64,000 bases of DNA. It comes from Bacillus australimaris (GTDB taxonomy: Bacteria; Bacillota; Bacilli; Bacillales; Bacillaceae). The stretch lies in the NCBI RefSeq assembly GCF_001307105.1, contig NZ_LGYN01000001.1:124001-188000 (forward strand), written 5' to 3'. The notes under the pieces were generated by a model, which was not told the origin of the DNA, made no database searches, and saw only the letters and a program-made list of their open reading frames with translations. Made by a program: the position numbers and the translations under genes. How positions within the stretch are numbered: the first letter of the stretch is position 1; each line of letters starts with the position of its first letter. Below are positions 18,054 to 25,951 of the stretch, piece by piece.

Positions 18054-20300
18054 TTAAAATACGGACATCAATTCAACAATACTGCTTTTCCCGTTGATTT
18101 CATTCATTTCCATGCCAATGCAGGATGGACAGCCATTCTCACAGCGGCACCGTTCAATGAGCTGAATGGCAGCACCTGCTATTTCATCAAAACGGGCTTG
18201 AACTTCTTTGCTTAAGCCTATTCCGCCAGGGTAATGGTCATATAAAAAGACCGTCGGTTTGCCGGTATTTGCTGCTTTAATTTGTGAAACAACATGAATA
18301 TCTGAGCGATCACACATCACAAAAACAGGTACGATGTGCTGAAGAACATTTGCGATGCCAAGCAGCAGCTGTTCAAGTGTTTTCTCTTCAAATCTCCGCT
18401 CTGCTTCATGTAATTCAAACCAGGCGGCACTTGTATGAATTTCTTCTTCAGGTAAGTGAATCGGGCCAGATCCGATATTTTCACCGGTACTCAGCCGGAT
18501 TTTTTTGAAAATCGTCGGCATGGCATTGACAGTGACATCACCGTAGTGAACAGATACCGCTTCTTTCTCTGTCGTCTGATCGATTTCAAGCACCTTCAGT
18601 TGAACAGCTAAATTAGCATCTGTATAGTATTCGACATCCACCTGTTTCACATAAGCCTTCAAATGCTCGTAATCTAGCTTTTCTACTTGATACTGAACCC
18701 CTTCATGTAAATAAATCGCTTCATCATGCAGCAATGTCATTGCACTGAATCGATCCATCTCTCCAATAATTCGAACATTCGCTACATCTGATTGGTCCAC
18801 AATGACCACATTTTCCTGGCTTGCAGACCGCAGGCTGATGCCATGAGCTGGGAACGATTGGTCTGACCAATAATACCGGTTTCCGCTTAAATGAAGAACC
18901 CCTTCCTCATGTAAGTATTGCAAAATCTCTTCTACTCCCATTTCGCCAAACTGTTCATCCTTTCGAAATGGCAGCTCATAGGAAGCACATTTTAGATGAT
19001 CCACTAAAATAATGAGGTTTTCAGGATTGATTCTGGCTGCTTCAGGCGGCCTATTAAAGAAATATTCAGGGTGTCTGACAATATATTGGTCAAGGGGTGA
19101 GGAGCTTGCCACCATGATAATGAGCGCCTCTTCATGGCGTCTTCCAGCTCGTCCTGCCTGCTGCCATGTACTCGCCACACTGCCAGGATAGCCCGTCATA
19201 ATGCAGACCTTTAGCTGACCGATATCCACCCCTAATTCTAGTGCGTTCGTGCTGACAACACCTAGAATGTCTCCTTCTCTTAATCCCTTTTCAATGACGC
19301 GCCTCTCTTTTGGCAAATAGCCTCCGCGATACCCTCGAATCGATTTTGGGCCAATCTCTTTTTTTACAAGCTCTTGAATATGACTTAAAATCACTTCTAC
19401 TCGTACTCTGCTTCTAGCAAAAACGATCGTTTGGATTTTTTCTTTTAAAAATGTTTTAGCCAATTGATTGACGACAGTGGCAGCACTTTGTCTAATATTT
19501 AATGGCTTATTTACAACTGGCGGGTTGTAAAACACAAAATTCTTTTTACCGCTAGGCGCTCCGTTTCGTTCAATGAGGTGCATCTTGCTCCCCGTCAGCT
19601 GCTGCGCAAGCTCTTTTGGATTTGCAATTGTGGCTGAAGTACAAATAAACACCGGATCACTTCCGTAAAATGCACAAATTCGCTTTAACCTGCGAATCAC
19701 ATTTGCCACATGACTGCCAAACACTCCTCGATATGTATGAAGCTCATCAATGACAATATACTTCAAATTCTCAAACAAACTGACCCATTTCGTATGATGA
19801 GGCAGAATGGCTGAATGCAGCATATCCGGATTTGTTATGACAATATGTCCTGCTTGTCTAACCCGCTGCCGAATAGCTGGGGAGGTGTCCCCGTCATATG
19901 TTTCACTATGAATTGGAATATCCATCTCGTGAATGATTTCGTTTAATTCACTCTTTTGATCCTGCGCGAGTGCTTTTGTTGGAAATAAATAAAGAGAGCG
20001 GTTTGTCTGATCTTCTGCGATCGATTGAAGTACAGGCAGATTGTAGCAAAGGGTTTTCCCTGAAGCTGTTGGTGTTACAGTTACTACATGCTCGCCATTC
20101 ATCACACGTTCAAAGGCTTCTCTTTGATGAATGTACAGCTCTTTCACGCCTCGTTTTTCAAGCGCTTTTTTCAGCCTGTCGTTCACTCGTTCAGGAATTG
20201 GAGAGGTCTGAGCAGGCTTCGCTTCAATTTCATGCCAATGTTCTACCTGTTCGTCCTTTTTTAAATCTTCTATGAGTTCGTTCATTGTTTTCTTTTTCAT
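18054..20300 (-). CDS. mrfA: MrfA, DEAD-box-type DNA helicase of mitomycin-damage repair (YprA)
   Basis: ATG 20300 with AGAGGTGG gives 748 residues. The long upstream extension in this frame has no ribosome site. Walker A is PTASGKT (77-83), Walker B VIDELHTYRG, and motif VI WQQAGRAGRRHE. The C-terminal MZB/DUF1998 region ends with the four-cysteine cluster CRCENGCPSC, a metal site needed for repair in the B. subtilis protein. Translocates 3'-5' on DNA and works with the exonuclease MrfB encoded next. Confidence 0.94.
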   Translation of the reverse strand: MKKKTMNELIEDLKKDEQVEHWHEIEAKPAQTSPIPERVNDRLKKALEKRGVKELYIHQREAFERVMNGEHVVTVTPTASGKTLCYNLPVLQSIAEDQTNRSLYLFPTKALAQDQKSELNEIIHEMDIPIHSETYDGDTSPAIRQRVRQAGHIVITNPDMLHSAILPHHTKWVSLFENLKYIVIDELHTYRGVFGSHVANVIRRLKRICAFYGSDPVFICTSATIANPKELAQQLTGSKMHLIERNGAPSGKKNFVFYNPPVVNKPLNIRQSAATVVNQLAKTFLKEKIQTIVFARSRVRVEVILSHIQELVKKEIGPKSIRGYRGGYLPKERRVIEKGLREGDILGVVSTNALELGVDIGQLKVCIMTGYPGSVASTWQQAGRAGRRHEEALIIMVASSSPLDQYIVRHPEYFFNRPPEAARINPENLIILVDHLKCASYELPFRKDEQFGEMGVEEILQYLHEEGVLHLSGNRYYWSDQSFPAHGISLRSASQENVVIVDQSDVANVRIIGEMDRFSAMTLLHDEAIYLHEGVQYQVEKLDYEHLKAYVKQVDVEYYTDANLAVQLKVLEIDQTTEKEAVSVHYGDVTVNAMPTIFKKIRLSTGENIGSGPIHLPEEEIHTSAAWFELHEAERRFEEKTLEQLLLGIANVLQHIVPVFVMCDRSDIHVVSQIKAANTGKPTVFLYDHYPGGIGLSKEVQARFDEIAGAAIQLIERCRCENGCPSCIGMEMNEINGKSSIVELMSVF

Positions 20301-20321
20301 ATTGCATCCACCTCTCATTCT

Positions 20322-20342
20322 AGTGTACCGAATATTTGTTTG
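20322..20342 (-). promoter_or_regulatory. mrfAB promoter region with a LexA-like sequence
   Basis: A minus-strand -10 TACACT (20322-20327) lies 22-27 bases before the mrfA start. Adjacent at 20329-20342, CGAATATTTGTTTG resembles the Bacillus LexA box (CGAAC-N4-GTTYC type) with mismatches at the fifth and last bases. I do not remember mrfA as an SOS gene in B. subtilis, so regulation by LexA is a suggestion only. Confidence 0.35.
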
Positions 20343-20390
20343 CATGACTAGGCGGCAATTTTTTGATACGCACCTTATGAGCATATACTT

Positions 20391-20420
20391 TGAAGTGTTG
20401 TAACAGAATCTATTACACTT
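20391..20420 (+). promoter_or_regulatory. Putative operator-promoter of the flavin oxidoreductase gene
   Basis: Inverted repeat AAGTGT (20393-20398) ... ACACTT (20415-20420), with an inner TGTAA...TTACA pair. It overlaps a possible promoter, TTGAAG then TTACAC at 17 bases. The layout suggests a dimeric repressor, perhaps of the MarR or similar redox-sensing type, as often seen for old yellow enzymes. Confidence 0.4.
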
Positions 20421-20451
20421 CTATAGTGAAATGATTTTATCAAGGAAGAAG

Positions 20452-21579
20452 ATGATGAGATTGAAAAACGAATTTAAGCCTTTATTCGAACCATTTACAT
20501 TTCCAGGAGGCGCCTCTATAGATGGCAGATTAGTGGTTGCTCCGATGACACACTTCGGTTCTCATGACGATGGCACCATTTCAAATGAAGAAATTGATTT
20601 CATTACAGCTAGATCAAGTGAAATGGGCATGGTGATTACAGCATGTGCAAACGTGACTCCAGATGGGAAGGCATTTGAAGGACAACCTTCTGTCGCAAGA
20701 GATGAAGATATACCAGGTTTGAAAAAACTGGCTGCGGCGATCCAAGCAAAAGGAACAAAAGCCATCATTCAAATTCATCACGGCGGCTCTCAGGCTCTCC
20801 CTCATTTAGTGCCAAACGGTGATGTCGTTGCGCCAAGTGATGTGTTCAAAGATGGAAAACAAATTGCTCGTGCTTTAAAAGAAGAGGAGATTAATCATAT
20901 TATCGACTCCTTTAAAGAAGCTACAAGACGAGCTGTTCAAGCAGGGTTTGACGGCGTGGAAATCCACGGAGCAAACGGCTATTTATTACAGCAATTTTAC
21001 TCTCCGCATAGCAATCAGCGTACAGATCAATGGGGAGGAAATGAAGAAAAACGTCTAGCCTTCCCGATTGCTGTTGTAGATGCAGTCAAAGAAGCCATCA
21101 AAGAGCATGCAGCGAAACCGTTTATCTTTGGATACCGACTATCTCCTGAAGAACCAGAAACACCTGGTTTAACAATGACAGAGACGTTTACATTAGTGGA
21201 TGTTCTCAAAACAAAAAACCTCGATTATTTGCATATCTCTTTAATGGAGATTGATTCTAAAGCAAGACGAGGCGCAGATTCTACTAAGACACGTATGGAA
21301 TTGCTAGCAGAACGCTGCGGCGATTCCCTTCCTCTCATCGGAGTGGGAAGTGTCATTACAGCGGAAGATGCACTGGGTGCTTACAATCAAGGAATTCCGC
21401 TCATCGCTGTCGCTCGAGAGCTGATCGTCGACCCAGATTGGGCAAAGAAAATTAAAGAAGGCAGAGAAGAAGAGATTGAAACTGTCATTAAACGCAGCCA
21501 AAAAGACAAGTATCTCATTCCAGAGGGATTGTGGACTGTCATGGAAGCAAGTCAAGGCTGGGTTCCAATGGAGGATTAA
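20452..21579 (+). CDS. NADH:flavin oxidoreductase, old yellow enzyme family (YqiG-like)
   Basis: FMN-dependent TIM-barrel reductase acting on electrophilic alkenes or nitro compounds. ATG 20452 (or the next ATG) follows AAGGAAG, giving 375 residues. Family marks: VVAPMTHFGS near the start, IQIHHGG with the substrate-binding His pair, the GVEIHGANGYLLQQFYSPHSNQRTD.. region, and IGVGSVITAEDAL for the phosphate site. The usual LxxW/Y variation gives no sure substrate. It sits between mrfA (divergent) and ypqE, a place where I do not remember such a gene in B. subtilis. Confidence 0.9.
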   Translation: MMRLKNEFKPLFEPFTFPGGASIDGRLVVAPMTHFGSHDDGTISNEEIDFITARSSEMGMVITACANVTPDGKAFEGQPSVARDEDIPGLKKLAAAIQAKGTKAIIQIHHGGSQALPHLVPNGDVVAPSDVFKDGKQIARALKEEEINHIIDSFKEATRRAVQAGFDGVEIHGANGYLLQQFYSPHSNQRTDQWGGNEEKRLAFPIAVVDAVKEAIKEHAAKPFIFGYRLSPEEPETPGLTMTETFTLVDVLKTKNLDYLHISLMEIDSKARRGADSTKTRMELLAERCGDSLPLIGVGSVITAEDALGAYNQGIPLIAVARELIVDPDWAKKIKEGREEEIETVIKRSQKDKYLIPEGLWTVMEASQGWVPMED

Positions 21580-21589
21580 CTTCCTCAAT

Positions 21590-21622
21590 AAAAAAACTAC
21601 CCTATCATGGGGTAGTTTTTTT
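21590..21622 (+). terminator. Bidirectional terminator between the flavin oxidoreductase gene and ypqE
   Basis: AAAAAACTACCC pairs with GGGTAGTTTTTT around a small loop, giving A and T runs on both sides. It serves the two convergent genes. Confidence 0.88.
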
Positions 21623-21633
21623 ATATTCCTGGA

Positions 21634-22140
21634 TTATTTCATTTTCACTGTAAAGAGCTTGGACATCTGCTTTTCTACAGACCCTTTTGGTTCTTTATCA
21701 AGCCTCTCTACAAGATCACCATTCATGATGACAATAGGAGTGACTGTACTTGACGCTTTTTCTTCAATTAATTCTAAATCACACGTAATGAGAGGATCAC
21801 CGATCTTCACTTTATCCCCCTCTTTTATGTGCGCTTCAAACCCTTCACCATTTAACCCAACTGTTTCAAGTCCGATATGAATCAGAAGCTCAAGCCCTGA
21901 GAGTGTCCGAATGCCAATTGCATGTTTTGTATGGAAGAGCTGAATGATTTCACCCTCTACTGGTGACACAACCGTGCCATTTTTTGGTTTTACTGCTACA
22001 CCATCTCCCATCATCTTTTGAGAAAAAACAGGATCTGGTACATCAGTCATATCCATTAACTCTCCATCAGCGGGAGAATAAATGACTTCTTCCTTTACAT
22101 CATCTTGGTTTTTTCCGAAACCGAATAATTTTTTCAGCAA
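21634..22140 (-). CDS. ypqE: PTS glucose-type IIA protein YpqE
   Basis: Stand-alone EIIA(Glc)-like phosphocarrier, 168 residues if read from TTG 22140, which sits nine bases after GGGAG; a TTG at 22146 lies too close. The beta-sandwich IIA domain covers about 18-150. The phosphorylated His is H88 in [12 protein letters not shown] and the second active-site His is H73 in HTKHAIGI. It accepts phosphate from HPr and can pass it to IICB proteins lacking their own IIA; in B. subtilis such IIA proteins are partly interchangeable. No permease gene nearby. Confidence 0.9.
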   Translation of the reverse strand: MLKKLFGFGKNQDDVKEEVIYSPADGELMDMTDVPDPVFSQKMMGDGVAVKPKNGTVVSPVEGEIIQLFHTKHAIGIRTLSGLELLIHIGLETVGLNGEGFEAHIKEGDKVKIGDPLITCDLELIEEKASSTVTPIVIMNGDLVERLDKEPKGSVEKQMSKLFTVKMK

Positions 22141-22307
22141 TGTCAATTGCTCCCTTCAAGCTTTGCTTCTAGATCTATTCAGCGTATGAAACTTTACCCC
22201 CATACACCTTGCTTCATTCAACACTATTTAATCATAATTTTTTCCTCTCATCAATTGATAACCGCCTGAGCCCTTTTTGCATAGGCTGTAGATGAGAGGT
22301 GATTCGA

Positions 22308-22727
22308 ATGAAACAAAATGACGAAAACAAACATGAATTGCTGGCGAATGAAGATATCCTATATGAAGCGATTGAACAATTTTTTGCATCCTCCCCGTTT
22401 CACGAGATTTTAAATAGCGCAGAAGCACTCATGACCACATCTCATTCACTTGCATCCATTACAACCGATGTGACCGAGGATGATCAGTCTGTGTATATCG
22501 AAATTCAATTTCCAGACCATTTTGTCGAAGGGGATATCGCACTAGAAGTCAAAGCCCAATATTTACACTTATCAGTGCAGGAAAAAATCAAAACAGATAC
22601 GACCTCCTCGTATTCGAGTTTTACCAAAACCATTTTAATGCCGGCAAAAGTAGAGGAAACAAAAATGAAGAGTGTGTGGAAAGATCAAACGCTTCGTGTA
22701 ACTGCGCCAAAGCAAAGAGCCCAATAG
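22308..22727 (+). CDS. ypqA: YpqA, Hsp20/alpha-crystallin-like protein
   Basis: 139 residues from ATG 22308, placed well after GAGAGGTGA; an earlier in-frame GTG overlaps that site. A short helical N-terminus (EDILYEAIEQFFASSPF) precedes a beta-sandwich resembling the CS/Hsp20 fold (QSVYIEIQFPDHF, ALEVKAQYLHLSVQEK, ending SVWKDQTLRVTAP). No GVL-type alpha-crystallin signature, so chaperone activity is not proven. Size agrees with B. subtilis YpqA. Role unknown. Confidence 0.82.
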   Translation: MKQNDENKHELLANEDILYEAIEQFFASSPFHEILNSAEALMTTSHSLASITTDVTEDDQSVYIEIQFPDHFVEGDIALEVKAQYLHLSVQEKIKTDTTSSYSSFTKTILMPAKVEETKMKSVWKDQTLRVTAPKQRAQ

Positions 22728-22745
22728 ATTGATCTATTGGGTTTT
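22720..22745 (+). terminator. Terminator of ypqA
   Basis: CCCAATAG (22720-22727) pairs with CTATTGGG (22734-22741), followed by TTTT. The ypqA stop codon is inside the left arm. Confidence 0.8.
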
Positions 22746-22746
22746 A

Positions 22747-23196
22747 CTATGCTTTAAAAATACTTGTAAATCCTTTCGCCAATGAACCTACTTGATTCAT
22801 CGTACTCATCATTTGGCCAGCTGTATCAAACATTTTGTTAAAGTCATATTGTCCATTCGTCTTTTTGAATTGTGACAGCACACTTTTAAATTGAGAAGGC
22901 TGCTGTTTTTGCGGTCTTGGCAAAGGATAAGGATTCATAGGGTGCTGCATAGGCATCATGCCTAGCTGCTGCATTTGGGATTGATTGATCGCTTCGGGCG
23001 GCTGAAAAGGCGGCACGTTTTCTTGGTATCCATAAGGCGGCTGATAGCCAGTAGAAGGTGCCTGGCTCATTCCACCTTGGTATGGCGGCATAAAATAATC
23101 TGGAGGCTGCGGAGGCTGCTGCATATCTGGATACGGAAAAGGCCCTTGCTTGAATTGATTGAATTCATAAGGCGGCTGGTTTGAATAAGGGAACAT
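22747..23196 (-). CDS. yppG: YppG, Pro/Gln/Met-rich spore coat protein
   Basis: 149 residues from ATG 23196 with AGGAG upstream. The first 95 residues are a low-complexity run of Pro, Gln, Tyr, Met and Gly (for example [16 protein letters not shown]). The last 50 are an ordinary helical segment ([18 protein letters not shown] then [19 protein letters not shown]). This is the pattern of the YppG coat protein family. A near-perfect sigma-K promoter precedes it, in keeping with late mother-cell expression. Somewhat longer than I remember for B. subtilis (about 125). Confidence 0.85.
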   Translation of the reverse strand: MFPYSNQPPYEFNQFKQGPFPYPDMQQPPQPPDYFMPPYQGGMSQAPSTGYQPPYGYQENVPPFQPPEAINQSQMQQLGMMPMQHPMNPYPLPRPQKQQPSQFKSVLSQFKKTNGQYDFNKMFDTAGQMMSTMNQVGSLAKGFTSIFKA

Positions 23197-23239
23197 CTAT
23201 CTCGCTCCTCTCGCTCTCAACACATATTGATGTCACTCA

Positions 23240-23266
23240 TATATTATGATCAAGAGCAGAAGATGT
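23240..23266 (-). promoter_or_regulatory. Sigma-K promoter of yppG
   Basis: Minus-strand -10 CATAATATA (23240-23248) is a perfect CATANNNTA. The -35 AC (23265-23266) is 16 bases upstream. Confidence 0.65.
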
Positions 23267-23285
23267 GCCTAAAGAAGCCATAAGA

Positions 23286-23313
23286 AAAACGCAGCATCAT
23301 ATCTTCAGCTGCG
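23286..23313 (-). terminator. Terminator at the end of yppE
   Basis: CGCAGC (23290-23295) pairs with GCTGCG (23308-23313), flanked by A and T runs. Its distal arm abuts the yppE stop codon. Confidence 0.7.
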
Positions 23314-23676
23314 CTTTTTGATTTCTTCTATTAAAAGGTTCAGTGTGTAAACCACTGATTCAACTAAATTTTTCACACGGGGTGCGTGCTGTTTGCCAAA
23401 ATAAGATTGCAGGACAACCTCTTTACCATTTTCTTTTACGGCATCAAGCTGTTCTTGGTGTAAATATCTAGGTTTGGCCTGCTCAATAAATGAGATTGCA
23501 GCGGTGAGCCACTCTTCCATTTTTTGATCAAATGTCACAACGGCCGGCTGTATATCTGTATAAAAATCATATGATGGGTACTCCTCTTCTGCCTTTCCCT
23601 TCTGGTACTGCTCATACGCTTCTTCGATCCATATTCTGAGCTCTAGTGTATGTTCAAGTAATGTTTGATTATCCAA
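23305..23676 (-). CDS. yppE: YppE (DUF1798), small helical protein
   Basis: 123 residues when read from TTG 23676, which lies after AGAGGTGA and gives the family length. Upstream in-frame starts overlap the ribosome site. Entirely helical and acidic (TLLEHTLELRIWIEEAYEQYQ, KMEEWLTAAISFIEQAKP), matching the four-helix bundle of the B. subtilis YppE structure. Function unknown. No yppF gene is visible between it and yppG. Confidence 0.88.
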   Translation of the reverse strand: MDNQTLLEHTLELRIWIEEAYEQYQKGKAEEEYPSYDFYTDIQPAVVTFDQKMEEWLTAAISFIEQAKPRYLHQEQLDAVKENGKEVVLQSYFGKQHAPRVKNLVESVVYTLNLLIEEIKKRS

Positions 23677-23734
23677 AGTGTTCACCTCTATGAACCATCC
23701 TACCAAACGTTTACTTATTGCTCAAATAGAAAAG

Positions 23735-23971
23735 CTATCCGGCGTGATATGCAGGTCTTGCTGCTAATTTATACTCTGCTGCATGAATCTTCAATTCACA
23801 GTCCTTTACTTCTGATTCAAGCCGGTCAATCATTTGTTCTTGCTCTTCAATGGCTGCTCGTTTTGTTTGCTTCACAGCAAGAGATAGCTCTTCTTCCACC
23901 GCATCAATTTTACGCTCAATTTCCTCTAACAACTGCATAATGGATTCTTTTGATACAAATTCGCTCATCAT
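23735..23971 (-). CDS. yppD: YppD, small coiled-coil protein
   Basis: 78 residues from ATG 23971 after a consensus AAAGGAGG. Continuous heptad-like helix (IMQLLEEIERKIDAVEEELS ... RLESEVKDCELKIHAAEYKL). No membrane segment. Position between yppE and sspM matches the B. subtilis gene. Function unknown. Confidence 0.82.
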   Translation of the reverse strand: MMSEFVSKESIMQLLEEIERKIDAVEEELSLAVKQTKRAAIEEQEQMIDRLESEVKDCELKIHAAEYKLAARPAYHAG

Positions 23972-24112
23972 CAGATTCCTCCTTTATCGTCTCTCGTTAC
24001 ATTCTCTTTTCTTTCACACCCTCCTTCACACATGACAAAACTAGAAGCAAATCGCCAATCTAAGTGTAGATGAGCGCTATTTCTTCCTTTTCGACATATG
24101 CTTGTCCTTCTT

Positions 24113-24143
24113 TGTATGATTGCGTCCGATTGTGTAAATTCTA
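24113..24143 (+). promoter_or_regulatory. Probable sigma-G promoter of sspM
   Basis: TGTATG (24113-24118) fits five of six bases of TGMATR and AATTCTA (24137-24143) fits six of seven of CATWMTA, with an 18-base spacer. Minor small acid-soluble protein genes are made in the forespore by sigma-G. Confidence 0.5.
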
Positions 24144-24165
24144 AAGACAAAAGGAGGTAGATTTC

Positions 24166-24270
24166 ATGAAAAAACAGCCAGCACCAAAAGAGCAAAAGCC
24201 AAAAGGGAAAGAAAACAGTACAGACCAGCTTGATAAAAAGCTCGGCGGTCCTAATCGTCCATCTACGTAA
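24166..24270 (+). CDS. sspM: Minor small acid-soluble spore protein SspM
   Basis: 34 residues from ATG 24166, preceded by AAAGGAGG. Lys/Pro/Gln-rich start (MKKQPAPKEQKPKGKEN) and the family's fixed end LDKKLGGPNRPST, which I recall also closes the 34-residue B. subtilis protein. Forespore-specific component of the spore core. Followed at once by a terminator; single-gene unit. Confidence 0.93.
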   Translation: MKKQPAPKEQKPKGKENSTDQLDKKLGGPNRPST

Positions 24271-24295
24271 AAAAAGCAGGTACCCCCTGCTTTTT
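24271..24295 (+). terminator. Bidirectional terminator between sspM and yppC
   Basis: AAAAAGCAG (24271-24279) pairs with CTGCTTTTT (24287-24295). It begins directly after the sspM stop and touches the yppC stop on the other strand. Confidence 0.85.
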
Positions 24296-25250
24296 ATTTA
24301 TGCAAAAAATAGTGCTCTAATGAGAAGAGAAATCGAAGCTGTCTTTTTTTATGGAAATACCAGTCTGTCAGCTCAATTTGTTTTGGCAGCGGCTCTGCAT
24401 CGAATAAAGATGGACTCAATTTCTTCTGAAACCAATCCTCTCTTTGATCGTCTAATGAATGTGTCATCACCGGATAAACCGTTCGAAGAAAAGGTGTTGA
24501 CCTTCTAGCGATCCCTAAAAACGGCTCAAAATCAAACCGAGACCCCGTATGCGGAACGGTATGCAAAAAATGATAAAAATCCGAAAACAAATCGGCTCGA
24601 AATAATAGTTTCGCTAATTTTTTTCCTAATGTAATGCGCTCTTTAACATGGGAAAACTTCCGTATGGTTAATCCGTACAAATGCCCGTCCACCGTTGGAA
24701 AAACAACAGTTTGGAAATGTCCCCACTCGCTGAAAAGATATTGAATCGAGTGAAAAACATTCTTTTTCAGAAGAGGATTTTGTATAATAGGAGATTGTAT
24801 AGTATATTGTTCATTTATGATGAGTGCATAAAGCAGACGCTCTGTGTCACGCTTTAGCCAGAAACGTTCCCACTCAGCGCTCATGAAACGAGACACGGAG
24901 AAATAAGGCAGCAGGTGGAACAAAGGTTTTCTGCATTTCTTAGACCATTCATACAAAAGAAGCTGAGGATAAGCATCAGAAAAGATCAGCCAATTTGCTC
25001 TTTCATATGCTGTGAAAAAAAGATGCCCCTGCTGATCCGTTAAACCTGGATGAAAAAGCTCGCCCTTTAAATCCGTCATGGACCATCCAGCATTTCTTGA
25101 AACAAAGGAAGCGAGCAGTGACCATTTCATCTCAGGATGACGGTCATAAAAGCGCTTGTAAGCATTTGTCCTCGTCAGGTTGTCTTTATTTTTCGCTTTC
25201 GTTTCACGCAAAATGTGCTGAGTGATGATGTGCTCTTCTTGTGACAACAT
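24294..25250 (-). CDS. yppC: YppC (DUF2515 family)
   Basis: 318 residues from ATG 25250, with GGAGAGA upstream. Rich in aromatic residues and positively charged helices (NAYKRFYDRHPEMKWSLLA, TAYERANWLIFSDAYPQLL), ending KKRQLRFLFSLEHYFLHK. No signal peptide, transmembrane segment or known catalytic motif. Divergent from recU, with only 46 bases between the starts. Function unknown; name by synteny and size. Confidence 0.88.
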   Translation of the reverse strand: MLSQEEHIITQHILRETKAKNKDNLTRTNAYKRFYDRHPEMKWSLLASFVSRNAGWSMTDLKGELFHPGLTDQQGHLFFTAYERANWLIFSDAYPQLLLYEWSKKCRKPLFHLLPYFSVSRFMSAEWERFWLKRDTERLLYALIINEQYTIQSPIIQNPLLKKNVFHSIQYLFSEWGHFQTVVFPTVDGHLYGLTIRKFSHVKERITLGKKLAKLLFRADLFSDFYHFLHTVPHTGSRFDFEPFLGIARRSTPFLRTVYPVMTHSLDDQREDWFQKKLSPSLFDAEPLPKQIELTDWYFHKKRQLRFLFSLEHYFLHK

Positions 25251-25296
25251 GGTGATCTCTCCAATACAAAATGCATTAAAAGGAGGCTGAAACTTG

Positions 25297-25932
25297 ATGA
25301 TTCGGTATCCAAACGGAAAATCGTATCAGCCCATTCAACAAATTGGGACAAAAAAAAGAATCAGCGGCGAATCCTCTTATAGTAACCGCGGGATGACGCT
25401 TGAGGCTGACTTAAATGAAACGAACCAATATTATTTGGTCAACGGGATCGCAGTCATTCATAAAAAGCCTACCCCAGTTCAAATAGTGAATGTGGATTAT
25501 CCAAAAAGAAGCGCTGCTGTTATTAAAGAAGCTTATTTTAAACAATCATCCACAACAGACTATAACGGAGTGTACAAAGGCCGCTATATCGATTTTGAAG
25601 CAAAGGAAACCAAAAGCATGACCTCGTTTCCGCTCAAAAATTTCCACGACCATCAAATTGAGCATATGAAACAGGTAGAAAAGCAAGGCGGTATTTGTTT
25701 CGTTATTATATCCGCATTTGGCTCCGTTTATTATTTGCCTGCTTCGGATCTCTTTTTCTTCTGGGAGCGGCAGCAGCAAAACGGCCGTAAATCCATTAGC
25801 AAAGACGAATTAATGGAAGCTGGCCACTTAATGACACTTGGATATTCGCCAAGAATTGATTATATTAAAGTAGTGGAGACACTTCATTTTTCGGATGAAA
25901 GTGCGCAGCAATTACGTTCGAAAAAGGTTTAA
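25297..25932 (+). CDS. recU: Holliday junction resolvase RecU
   Basis: Structure-specific endonuclease resolving recombination junctions and needed for chromosome segregation. ATG 25297 follows AAAGGAGG; the TTG just before it is unlikely. 211 residues. The conserved N-terminus is [12 protein letters not shown], with [14 protein letters not shown]. The nuclease core follows with [20 protein letters not shown] (acidic metal ligands) and [16 protein letters not shown]. Operon with ponA, 19 bases downstream, as in B. subtilis. Confidence 0.97.
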   Translation: MIRYPNGKSYQPIQQIGTKKRISGESSYSNRGMTLEADLNETNQYYLVNGIAVIHKKPTPVQIVNVDYPKRSAAVIKEAYFKQSSTTDYNGVYKGRYIDFEAKETKSMTSFPLKNFHDHQIEHMKQVEKQGGICFVIISAFGSVYYLPASDLFFFWERQQQNGRKSISKDELMEAGHLMTLGYSPRIDYIKVVETLHFSDESAQQLRSKKV

Positions 25933-25951
25933 CACGAAAGGTTGAGATGTC

